This document shows positions 1-6,264 of a DNA stretch of 24,502 nt, piece by piece. The translations under genes were made by a program, and so were the position numbers. This DNA comes from ANME-2 cluster archaeon (GTDB taxonomy: Archaea; Halobacteriota; Methanosarcinia; Methanosarcinales; Methanocomedenaceae), in contig JAMJFQ010000017.1 in assembly GCA_023544605.1 (NCBI GenBank), positions 1 through 24,502 on the forward strand, read 5' to 3'. Under the pieces are notes generated by a model that saw nothing but the letters and a program-made list of their open reading frames with translations, had not been told where the DNA came from and searched no databases. Each line of letters opens with the position of its first letter. The first letter of the stretch is position 1.

Positions 1-1
1 G

Positions 2-10
2 TTTATATAT
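2..10 (+). promoter_or_regulatory. TATA box of aroC
   Basis: The T/A-rich element TTTATATAT lies about 27 bases before the first ATG of the chorismate synthase gene. Archaeal transcription normally starts about 22-27 bases downstream of the TATA centre, which would put the start at or next to the ATG at 33. No Shine-Dalgarno sequence is visible, so a leaderless mRNA is inferred. Confidence 0.5.
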
Positions 11-32
11 CTAAACCGCATATTTGAATACC

Positions 33-1115
33 ATGATGGGCAACACCTTCGGTAAAGCATTTTCGATTACCACCTGGGGCGAGAGTCACGGTCCTGCTAT
101 AGGCGTGGTCATTGACGGCTGCCCCCCAGGACTGGAACTATCAGAAACTGACATCCAGCATGAACTGGACCGCAGGCGCCCGGGTCAGAGCGAAATTACT
201 TCTCCCCGTCAGGAAGAGGACAGGGTCGAGATATTATCCGGATTGTTCGAAGGTAAGACCACAGGCACGCCCATTGCCATGCTGGTCAGGAACAAAGATG
301 CTGAACCCGGCAAATATGACAGTATTAAGAACATGCCCCGCCCTGGACATGCTGATTATACCTACCAGATGAAATACGGCATCCGTGACCATCGTGGAGG
401 AGGGCGCTCTTCCGCCAGGGAAACAATCGGGCGGGTCGCTGCCGGTGCCGTGGCGAAAAAGATACTGACCGGGCATGGTATTGAAATACTGGCCCACGTA
501 ACGGAATTGGGTGGCATCAAGGCTTCACCGGTACATGTTGATGACATAAAGGCCAATGTCGAATCTAATCCGGTACGCTGTGCCGACCCCGAAGCTGCCA
601 AAGCCATGCTTGAACGAATTAAACAGGCAAGGGAAAATAAGGATAGCATCGGCGGGATCGTTGAGATACTGGCACTTGGCGTACCGCCCGGACTGGGCGA
701 GCCCGTGTTCGATAAACTGGATGCTGACCTGGCCGGGGCTCTGATGGGTATCGGTGCTGTTAAGGGTGTTGAAGTAGGCTCAGGTTTTGCGGCCGCTACC
801 ATGACCGCAAGCCAGATGAACGACCCATTCAAGATACAAGATGGGAAAATAGTATGTACCACCAATAATGCCGGTGGCATCCTGGGTGGTATATCCAGCG
901 GCGAAACAATTGTCTGCAGGATTGCGGTAAAACCAACACCTTCCATTGCCCGGCCCCAGAATACCGTGGATATGTCTGATATGTCCGATACCGAGATTAC
1001 CATAGAAGGGCGGCATGACCCCACCATCCCACCAAGGATCGTTCCAGTAGCCGAAGCAATGACAGCCTTAGTACTGACTGATCACCTATTGCGGTCACAA
1101 CAATATTTCATCTAG
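33..1115 (+). CDS. aroC: chorismate synthase
   Basis: Chorismate synthase converts 5-enolpyruvylshikimate-3-phosphate to chorismate, the last common step to aromatic amino acids, using reduced FMN as a non-consumed cofactor in the cytoplasm. The family signatures are all present: MGNTFGKAF at the N-terminus, GESHG, the FMN/substrate motif GGGRSSARETIGRVAAGA near residue 125, and HDPTIPPRIVPVAEAM near the C-terminus. Length is 360 residues, typical for the family. An in-frame TTG at 24 exists, but I chose ATG 33 (ATG 36 is equally possible) because family members begin just before GNTFG and the TATA box at 2-10 predicts a transcript starting there. It converges with the next gene, with one base between the stop codons. 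Confidence 0.97.
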   Translation: MMGNTFGKAFSITTWGESHGPAIGVVIDGCPPGLELSETDIQHELDRRRPGQSEITSPRQEEDRVEILSGLFEGKTTGTPIAMLVRNKDAEPGKYDSIKNMPRPGHADYTYQMKYGIRDHRGGGRSSARETIGRVAAGAVAKKILTGHGIEILAHVTELGGIKASPVHVDDIKANVESNPVRCADPEAAKAMLERIKQARENKDSIGGIVEILALGVPPGLGEPVFDKLDADLAGALMGIGAVKGVEVGSGFAAATMTASQMNDPFKIQDGKIVCTTNNAGGILGGISSGETIVCRIAVKPTPSIARPQNTVDMSDMSDTEITIEGRHDPTIPPRIVPVAEAMTALVLTDHLLRSQQYFI

Positions 1116-1116
1116 G

Positions 1117-1518
1117 TCAGGATAGGACTATGCTATAATTTCCTGAAACCTTATGTCCACTTTCTTCCAATTCGCCGCTTTTTTGGACTTTGAACTCCGG
1201 AAAACTATCGATAGTGTCTTTTAGCTCGTTAAAAATTTCATGCTTGGGACTGATGATGATAATGTGTGCCGGTGGGTGTATCTTGGAAAGCTTTCCAATA
1301 GCCACACTGGGAATTGTGTTAAGAGAAACCACAGCAGCTGAATAACATCGGTTCCGTAAAGGAGTACTGAGCACAATAGTGAGAATATCATCTGCATAAT
1401 CAGATGAAATGATTTTGGGTGCCCCTGCAAATGCTATTCTACCGTATCTTCGCAGGTCCAGTAGGGCAGTATGTACTTTAACAGCACTGTCAGCTCTTAT
1501 TACTGCAAAAGACTTCAT
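1117..1518 (-). CDS. conserved methanogen protein, probable DUF356 family
   Basis: A 133-residue protein with no signal peptide or membrane segment, alternating beta strands and helices, and an N-terminus (MKSFAVIRADSAVKVHTALL) that resembles DUF356, a small family of unknown function described from methanogens. The assignment is from memory of the family and not from a search. The start is well supported: GGAGTG sits four bases before the ATG, and a TATA-like stretch lies near 1558-1571. It converges with aroC, and its own promoter separates it from the COG1395 regulator upstream, so it is probably a single-gene unit. No function can be assigned from the sequence. Confidence 0.72.
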   Translation of the reverse strand: MKSFAVIRADSAVKVHTALLDLRRYGRIAFAGAPKIISSDYADDILTIVLSTPLRNRCYSAAVVSLNTIPSVAIGKLSKIHPPAHIIIISPKHEIFNELKDTIDSFPEFKVQKSGELEESGHKVSGNYSIVLS

Positions 1519-1557
1519 TTTTCACTCCACAGAGGATAAGTGTTTAGGTGCAAGCGC

Positions 1558-1571
1558 TATAAATATATTTC
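1558..1571 (-). promoter_or_regulatory. TATA box of the DUF356-like gene
   Basis: Read on the minus strand this is AAATATATTTATAG. Its centre near 1564 predicts a transcription start near 1538, giving a leader of about 20 bases that carries the GGAGTG ribosome binding site at 1523-1528. Confidence 0.45.
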
Positions 1572-1590
1572 CATAGTATTCAAGCTGCTA

Positions 1591-2583
1591 TCATGTTTTG
1601 TCAACCTTCTCATATAGATAGGTAAGAAGGTCATCAAAGTCTTCCATTTCTTGAATATCACTTTTTTTCAAAAGCACGGTGTTGTCTACACATTTCGATT
1701 TACAGTGTTCGTTTACAATGAACATTGATTGGGCTTTTGTCACTTCCGAGATACTGCTCATCAATTTTGCTCTTTTTACCATTGCACCAGAATAATCGCT
1801 AAAACCAGTAAGAATAATAGGCAAACTAATATCTTTACTGCTGTTGGTGTGCTCAAACGAGACCGCATTGAAAGGGGCCTGGGAGATAGGTACTACGTCA
1901 ACATCCAGACTCGATAATATGGATTTAATGCTGATTCCAGGCTCTGTTTCTACCGGATGTGGCTTATTTTTCAGTCCCTTATTGTCCACATTAAGAAAAT
2001 CAATGGCAAGGGCAATGGCCTGATTGAACATTTCTTCAAGCCGTATCACCATATCCACTGACATATCCATATCGTCTTCTTCGTATTTACTTATGGACCG
2101 GCGGGACACGCCCAGTTCTGAAGCCAGGGCACCGATGGAAAGGTTCGATTTCAAACGTACCTCATGGAGTACGTGGCCGTCCACGTTGACATAAAGTCCG
2201 CCTGGTGCGGCATACACTATGGGAGGTACTTCTTCCACGAAATAATCATAAAGAGTATCAATATTTATTGCAGGAATACCATACCGGTAATAGACCACAC
2301 CTGATTCCAGGGGATGGTCCCTGCTTTTCTCACCAATGACTAACGGAGTCCCGCTAAGGTATTCCGCTAGCTGCAGCATCTCCAGAGCCGTATTTTCTTT
2401 CAGGCCGTCCACATTGGAGAGTACTTTTATCAATAGCAGTACATCGTCGTTCCCGGCAGCGATATCAAAACTTCGTGGCCTGATATTACAGCGCTGCGAA
2501 ATATTATGACCGCTTTTCCCCAGGATACCAATGGCTTGGTTTATCAATTTTTCTTTAGTCATGATTACTGGAACATTTGACAT
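1591..2583 (-). CDS. COG1395 putative HTH-type transcriptional regulator
   Basis: This 330-residue protein matches the archaeal family 'putative HTH-type transcriptional regulatory protein' (COG1395). The N-terminal half (about residues 10-130) is an alpha/beta domain containing CNIRPRSFDIAAGNDDVLLL followed by IKV, which loosely recalls a restriction-endonuclease-like core; that comparison is speculative. A Cro/C1-type helix-turn-helix lies at about 142-190, with SIGALASELGVSRRSISKYE as helix-turn-helix and recognition helix. The C-terminal part (about 200-330) is another alpha/beta domain. Two starts are possible, ATG 2583 or ATG 2562 (residue 8, MTKEKL); the latter resembles other members. 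It is divergent from the acylphosphatase across a 54-base promoter region, so autoregulation or regulation of that gene is possible but not shown. Confidence 0.85.
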   Translation of the reverse strand: MSNVPVIMTKEKLINQAIGILGKSGHNISQRCNIRPRSFDIAAGNDDVLLLIKVLSNVDGLKENTALEMLQLAEYLSGTPLVIGEKSRDHPLESGVVYYRYGIPAINIDTLYDYFVEEVPPIVYAAPGGLYVNVDGHVLHEVRLKSNLSIGALASELGVSRRSISKYEEDDMDMSVDMVIRLEEMFNQAIALAIDFLNVDNKGLKNKPHPVETEPGISIKSILSSLDVDVVPISQAPFNAVSFEHTNSSKDISLPIILTGFSDYSGAMVKRAKLMSSISEVTKAQSMFIVNEHCKSKCVDNTVLLKKSDIQEMEDFDDLLTYLYEKVDKT

Positions 2584-2593
2584 CTACTGATAG

Positions 2594-2627
2594 GATATTT
2601 ATAAGAATACTTATCCGTATATAAAAG
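2594..2627. promoter_or_regulatory. shared divergent promoter between COG1395 regulator and acylphosphatase
   Basis: The 54 bases between the two divergent starts hold two TATA-like elements: TTTATAAG near 2598-2605, readable on either strand as TTTATAAG or CTTATAAA, and TATATAAAAG at 2618-2627. The first is well spaced for the rightward gene starting at 2638. The second, read on the other strand, is well spaced for the leftward gene starting at 2583. The two promoters must overlap, so they probably compete. Confidence 0.5.
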
Positions 2628-2637
2628 GGTTTACTAC

Positions 2638-2919
2638 ATGACCATAGGCAGAGTTCATCTTATTATTTCAGGAAAGGTGCAGGGTGTTTATTTCAGGTAC
2701 CATACCATGGAAAAAGCAGTGGAATTAGGATTATATGGCTGGGTAAAAAACCGCATCGATGGTGAAGTTGAGGCTGTATTCGAGGGTGCTCCCATACAGG
2801 TGAATGAGATGGTGCAGTGGTGCAGAACTGGCCCTCCACATGCTAATGTTACAGATGTGCAGGAGGTATGGGAAGAACCAACCGGAGAATTTGGGTCTTT
2901 CAGGATAAAATATGATTGA
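2638..2919 (+). CDS. acyP: acylphosphatase
   Basis: A 93-residue cytoplasmic enzyme that hydrolyses the carboxyl-phosphate bond of acylphosphates. The acylphosphatase signature is complete: GKVQGVYFRYHT at residues 12-23 with the phosphate-binding arginine at R20, and GLYGWVKNRIDGEVE at 31-45 with the catalytic asparagine at N38. Size and the beta-alpha-beta-beta-alpha-beta layout match the family, and the C-terminal strand ends with FGSFRIKYD as usual. The start is the first ATG after the TATA element, with a very short leader and no clear ribosome binding site. It stands alone between the divergent regulator and the DUF373 gene, 70 bases downstream, which has its own TATA box. Confidence 0.95.
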   Translation: MTIGRVHLIISGKVQGVYFRYHTMEKAVELGLYGWVKNRIDGEVEAVFEGAPIQVNEMVQWCRTGPPHANVTDVQEVWEEPTGEFGSFRIKYD

Positions 2920-2946
2920 CCTCTCGATTTCGGTTTTGCAGAACCC

Positions 2947-2954
2947 TTTTATAT
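2947..2954 (+). promoter_or_regulatory. TATA box of the DUF373 gene
   Basis: TTTTATAT centred near 2950 predicts a start near 2976, 14 bases before the ATG at 2990. The short leader contains GAGGG as a weak ribosome binding site. Confidence 0.45.
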
Positions 2955-2989
2955 CTCCTTTAATAATATCATGATGAGGGCAGTAACAT

Positions 2990-4093
2990 ATGGATAAACT
3001 CATTATCTGCATTGACAGGGATGATGATATCGGGTTTAAAACCGGCGAAGTAAGTCCGGTAATCGGCAGGGATAAAAACCTTGAAACGGCTGCGAAGCTC
3101 GGTATTGCCGACCCGGAAGATTCTGATATCAACACTATATATGCAGGCGTCAAATTGTATGACCAGCTAAAGGAAGATGAACTGGATGTTGAAATTATTT
3201 CAATTGCAGGCGACCGTGATGTGGGCCATATTTCTGACATGAAAATAGCTGACCAGCTGGATGAATTAATAAAGAAGTACAAAGCACGAAGTGCCATCCT
3301 CGTTTCAGACGGAGCTGAGGATGAATCTGTACTGCCAATATTGGAATCACGGATCAAGGTGGACGGCATACACAGGGTCATTGTCAAGCAAAGTGAAAAT
3401 CTGGAGAGTACCTATTACTTGTTAAAGACAGCCTTTAACGACCCAAAGATATCACACACTTTTTTTGTACCCATAGGACTGGCAGCCCTCATATATTCCA
3501 TCTTCTTGTTTGCCGGTGATCCGAAATACGCATGGGCGGCCATATTAGGTGCTGTGGGTATCTATATGCTCTACCGCGGTTTCGGCTTTGATGATGCTGT
3601 GGAAGAGTTCAAATCACAATTGAAACACTCCCTGTTCTCAGGGAAGTTTTCCTTCATCACCTATTCAGTAGCTTTAATACTCACCCTGGCAGGTACTATA
3701 ATTGGTGCTATTAAATTTTGGGGTTTTTATACCCGCACCGATATTTTTGTAGGAATAATCATTCTTTTGATGGTATTTGTGAACCAGATCATATGGTGGT
3801 ACGTTGCTGCAGGTTGGATCGCCAATATAGGCCGTATGGTGGATATTCATCTGGAGGGTAAGAACTATAAACGCAACTTACCGTACCTATTCTTCATGTT
3901 TTCATTGGGTCTGCTATTGTGGGGAGCCAGCACATTCATCCTTTCAATGAGCCCTTCGATCGATGACTATTTCATCTCGTCCGACACTGGGCGTAACCTC
4001 CTTGTGTTGTCGGTGGTAGGGGCCGTGATAGTTTCGCTTTTAGGTATATGGATATCGACGAGGACATCTGATGGCACACCTGAAGCAGCATGA
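2990..4093 (+). CDS. DUF373 family integral membrane protein
   Basis: A 367-residue archaeal protein of the DUF373 family, function unknown. The N-terminal soluble half (1-150) is a Rossmann-like alpha/beta domain with conserved acidic motifs: CIDRDDDIG at 7-15, AGDRDVGH at 73-80 and SDGAEDE at 106-112, which suggest nucleotide or metal binding (inference). The C-terminal half contains about six hydrophobic helices, roughly at 156-175, 181-196, 221-243, 251-278, 296-318 and 335-356, so the soluble domain is probably held at the membrane. The last 23 bases overlap the start of the methylthioinosine phosphorylase gene in another frame, which argues for co-transcription and translational coupling. 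Confidence 0.9.
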   Translation: MDKLIICIDRDDDIGFKTGEVSPVIGRDKNLETAAKLGIADPEDSDINTIYAGVKLYDQLKEDELDVEIISIAGDRDVGHISDMKIADQLDELIKKYKARSAILVSDGAEDESVLPILESRIKVDGIHRVIVKQSENLESTYYLLKTAFNDPKISHTFFVPIGLAALIYSIFLFAGDPKYAWAAILGAVGIYMLYRGFGFDDAVEEFKSQLKHSLFSGKFSFITYSVALILTLAGTIIGAIKFWGFYTRTDIFVGIIILLMVFVNQIIWWYVAAGWIANIGRMVDIHLEGKNYKRNLPYLFFMFSLGLLLWGASTFILSMSPSIDDYFISSDTGRNLLVLSVVGAVIVSLLGIWISTRTSDGTPEAA

Positions 4094-4883
4094 GATTGAT
4101 GCCGTTCTCATAGGCGGTGTGGGTTTTCGTCCTGAAGAAAATGGTTTTAAGGATCGTGAAGTAACCACGCCGTACGGAACCGTGAGGGCAAAACGAGGTA
4201 CCATTTCCCATAATGGCAGGGAACTGGAACTGGCAATAATTGGGAGGCATGCCAATAATGATAGTGCAAGAGGAGAACATCTGCCCCCCCATCGTCTCAA
4301 TTACAGGGCAAATGTGTGGGCCGCAAAAGCACTGGGTGCCATGCGGGTGATCGCTACTAACTCGGTTGGCACCATGGGAAACCATCAACCTGGAAGTTTC
4401 CTGGTAGCAGAGGATTTCATAGACCTGACACACTCAAGAGTGAACACATTTTTTAATGAAGAAACCCTCCACGTAGACATGACCCAGCCTTACTGTCCTG
4501 AAGTAAGGGAATGCCTTACAAATGCACTTGAACGTAATGATCTTGAGGCCCAAAGAGGGGTGTATGTATGCACAGAAGGGCCGCGGTTCGAGACTGCTGC
4601 TGAGATACAAATGTTCAGATCCTTTGGAGATGTAGTGGGCATGACAGGCCTCCCTGAGGTGGTGCTGGCAAAGGAATTGGGACTGTGCTATGCGTCGCTT
4701 TGTATCATAACCAACAAGGCATGCGGTCTTGCCGGTAAGAAACTGACCGCTGATGAAGTACTGGATATGCTTGATGAAAAGCAGGAGATACTTCACACCA
4801 TCATCCTGGATGCGGTCTCATGTTTACCCGAAAAAAGGAATTGTGACTGCCAGTATGCCACCTTTGGTGCGACCATCAATTAG
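4071..4883 (+). CDS. S-methyl-5'-thioinosine (or purine nucleoside) phosphorylase
   Basis: A 270-residue member of the PNP/MTAP phosphorylase family, which cleaves a purine nucleoside with phosphate. Visible motifs are GRH at 58-60, NSVGTM at 97-102, EGPRFETAAEI at 169-179 and GMTGLPEVVLAKELG at 190-204. At the base-recognition site the sequence is ITNKACG with N215. True methylthioadenosine phosphorylases carry aspartates there (TDYD type), whereas an Asn favours 6-oxopurines, so 5'-methylthioinosine or inosine/guanosine is the more likely substrate. This fits the methanogen route in which methylthioadenosine is first deaminated. The glycine-rich phosphate loop is GGVGF at 15-19. GAGGA, seven bases before the ATG, supports the start. 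The C-terminal cysteine-rich tail (C251, C258, C260) is of unknown use. The stop overlaps the convergent gene by four bases. Confidence 0.88.
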   Translation: MAHLKQHEIDAVLIGGVGFRPEENGFKDREVTTPYGTVRAKRGTISHNGRELELAIIGRHANNDSARGEHLPPHRLNYRANVWAAKALGAMRVIATNSVGTMGNHQPGSFLVAEDFIDLTHSRVNTFFNEETLHVDMTQPYCPEVRECLTNALERNDLEAQRGVYVCTEGPRFETAAEIQMFRSFGDVVGMTGLPEVVLAKELGLCYASLCIITNKACGLAGKKLTADEVLDMLDEKQEILHTIILDAVSCLPEKRNCDCQYATFGATIN

Positions 4884-5653
4884 GCAGATGAAGCATGTTC
4901 ATGCATCTGGATAGCTTCTTCCATGGTAAGTTCGCCTTTTGCCACTTTTCGTGCCAACTCTCTTGATATGCTGGCCTTGCCATTGGAATGTTCTCTGCTA
5001 TGTTCCTGTATGCGCTTAAGCTCGCCCAGTGACGGTTCCAGGTCTAGTATTCCCACCTGTGTACCCGTGAGTCTGGCGATATTAATGGCTGCTATGATAT
5101 CAGATATCTCAGAGCCGTGTATACCACGTCCCATGGCAGGTGTGGTCCCGGTCTCATCAACCAGTTCTACCCGAACCCCCAGGTCAAGTAGCGAATTGGA
5201 TAGCTGGGCACTGATAAGTCTGGCACCGTGTCCTATCCTGACAGTACTATTCTCTGGCTTGAAATGTTCCAAAATCTGCCTGACCACTGCCGGCACTTCG
5301 CGGGACGGGATATGATATACTTCTATCACCATATCATCTTCCAGCACCGCAACTCCCGGATTCTTTCCCGGGTCGATACCAATTATTATGTGTCCTTCCC
5401 CTGTCTTGCCGTTCAACTTCTGCAGTGCTGCATTTATAGTCAAATCAGCATCTATACTAAACGTGACGATCCTTTCAGGGTCAAACTCGATCTTGCTCAA
5501 TTCAGGTTGTGTTGTTATGACAACACCTACATCCGGGGGGATCGGATCGGAAAAAGAGAGTACCTGTATATCTATGTCCCTGAATTTCGTTACTTCCAGT
5601 ATGGACTGGAATACCGTAAAATCATCAGTTATCAGTGCGATTAGAGTAGACCT
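4880..5653 (-). CDS. RNase H/RuvC-fold protein (YqgF-like), start codon non-canonical
   Basis: An archaeal protein I recognise only at fold level. The core contains GIDPGKNPGVAVLED, then VELVDETGTT and SDIIAAINIA, the order and spacing of acidic residues seen in RuvC/YqgF RNase H-like domains. The candidate acids are the Asp of GIDPG, the Asp/Glu of VDET and the Asp of SDII. The C-terminal tail is charged and helical. The first ordinary start in frame is TTG at 5500, giving 206 residues, but uninterrupted, well-behaved coding sequence continues 51 codons further (STLIALITDDFTVFQSILEV and on). The end given here is an AGG codon seven bases after a perfect GGAGG at 5661-5665; no ATG, GTG or TTG exists in the extension. 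It probably processes or binds nucleic acid (inference). Its stop overlaps the phosphorylase stop. Confidence 0.7.
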   Translation of the reverse strand, partial: RSTLIALITDDFTVFQSILEVTKFRDIDIQVLSFSDPIPPDVGVVITTQPELSKIEFDPERIVTFSIDADLTINAALQKLNGKTGEGHIIIGIDPGKNPGVAVLEDDMVIEVYHIPSREVPAVVRQILEHFKPENSTVRIGHGARLISAQLSNSLLDLGVRVELVDETGTTPAMGRGIHGSEISDIIAAINIARLTGTQVGILDLEPSLGELKRIQEHSREHSNGKASISRELARKVAKGELTMEEAIQMHEHASSA

Positions 5654-5660
5654 GGTATAC

Positions 5661-5665
5661 CCTCC
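5661..5665 (-). promoter_or_regulatory. Shine-Dalgarno GGAGG before the RuvC-fold gene
   Basis: GGAGG on the minus strand is followed after seven bases by the in-frame codon AGG (5651-5653), where a start codon would be expected. It supports an N-terminus about 50 residues upstream of the first conventional start at 5500. Confidence 0.45.
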
Positions 5666-5697
5666 GGGCAGTAAACATCATAAATATTGGTCTTAAG

Positions 5698-5706
5698 CCA
5701 TATAAG
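5698..5706 (-). promoter_or_regulatory. TATA box of the RuvC-fold gene
   Basis: CTTATATGG on the minus strand, centred near 5702, predicts transcription from about 5676. That leaves a leader of about 23 bases containing the GGAGG motif. It fits the longer protein, not the TTG at 5500, which would need a leader of about 175 bases. Confidence 0.45.
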
Positions 5707-5745
5707 CATAATGCGAATGCCCGTCTTCAGGTACATAATGGATGT

Positions 5746-6070
5746 TCAGATTGCCATAACTTCCTGGGGCATGGCAGTGTTTTCAGGCATAGACTCCTTT
5801 ATACCGTAAAGGCTCTGCCTGGCATCTTTAAAATAGAACCTTTCTTCCAGAATGCCTTCGTTCTTCAGGCGGGATAGTGCATAGCGTACCGTCCTGGGCG
5901 GAAGATAACTTTCCCTTACTATTTCTTTTTGGGTCAGAAGGCCGCTGTATTCCAGCACCTTAAAGACCAGTTTGGCAGAAGGTGGGAGATCTTCAATCTG
6001 TTTTGAAGAAAATAGTTCATATGGCTGTGCATTTAACTTTGGGTTATTGACGACAAAAACGATCCCTCAT
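5746..6070 (-). CDS. winged-helix transcriptional regulator (MarR/ArsR-like), probable 1-base frameshift near the N-terminus
   Basis: A small DNA-binding protein of about 107 residues with a clear winged helix: LPPSAKLVFKVLEYSG (helix 1), LTQKEIVRESYLPPRTVRYA (helix-turn-helix), LSRLKNEGILEERFYFKDAR (helix and wing). A conventional GTG at 5958 would start inside helix 1 and delete half the domain. The same frame stays open upstream to 6066 and encodes NNPKLNAQPYELFSSKQIED, as expected for this kind of regulator, but contains no ATG, GTG or TTG. A good ATG at 6068-6070, seven bases after GGTGA, lies in the neighbouring frame; removing one T from the T5 run just after it would restore one open frame beginning MRDRFVVNNPK. 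The gene is divergent from the RND operon and is its likely regulator. Confidence 0.68.
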
Positions 6071-6077
6071 TTTTATT

Positions 6078-6082
6078 TCACC
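6078..6082 (-). promoter_or_regulatory. Shine-Dalgarno GGTGA of the winged-helix regulator
   Basis: GGTGA on the minus strand sits seven bases before the ATG at 6068-6070, good archaeal spacing. It supports that ATG as the intended start even though its frame is one base off from the winged-helix reading frame. Confidence 0.4.
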
Positions 6083-6089
6083 AATGAAT

Positions 6090-6118
6090 GTTAACGGCGT
6101 TAACCAATATAAATATTG
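6090..6118. promoter_or_regulatory. dyad operator candidate with palindromic TATA box
   Basis: Two GTTAAC hexamers at 6090-6095 and 6099-6104, separated by GGC, form a dyad immediately followed by CAATATAAATATTG at 6105-6118, a perfect 6+6 inverted repeat with an AA centre that contains the TATA element of the leftward regulator. The GTTAAC pair lies between TATA box and predicted transcription start of that gene, the usual position for an archaeal repressor to block polymerase. Autoregulation is inferred. Confidence 0.45.
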
Positions 6119-6175
6119 TGCACTAATAGATGCAAAATTTTTATGTGCTGATCTTTTCAATATTCCACAATTATA

Positions 6176-6185
6176 TTATATAAGG
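6176..6185 (+). promoter_or_regulatory. TATA box of the RND/COG1361 operon
   Basis: ATTATATAAG, centred near 6180, predicts transcription starting around 6205 and a 5' leader of about 60 bases before the translation start of the RND gene. The predicted start coincides with the 15-base palindrome at 6204-6218. Confidence 0.45.
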
Positions 6186-6203
6186 GTCACTAGTATTGTG
6201 CGT

Positions 6204-6218
6204 TATTATTGAATAATA
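6204..6218. promoter_or_regulatory. 15-base palindrome at predicted RND operon start, operator candidate
   Basis: TATTATTGAATAATA is a perfect 7+7 inverted repeat around a single G, located about 25 bases downstream of the operon TATA box. A dimeric winged-helix protein such as the divergent regulator could bind here. It is A/T-only apart from the centre, so chance is not excluded. Confidence 0.3.
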
Positions 6219-6264
6219 TCATTTATGTGGGATTTTAGATTGTTAAAATGAAGGTGAGTCAACC

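Noticed and set aside
362..1027. Open frame of 221 codons opposite aroC
   Set aside because: It lies wholly antisense to a clear chorismate synthase and its translation has no recognisable domain; it is a codon-bias shadow.
2731..3387. Open frame spanning acylphosphatase and DUF373 in antisense
   Set aside because: It crosses two well-supported genes and a promoter, with no independent evidence.
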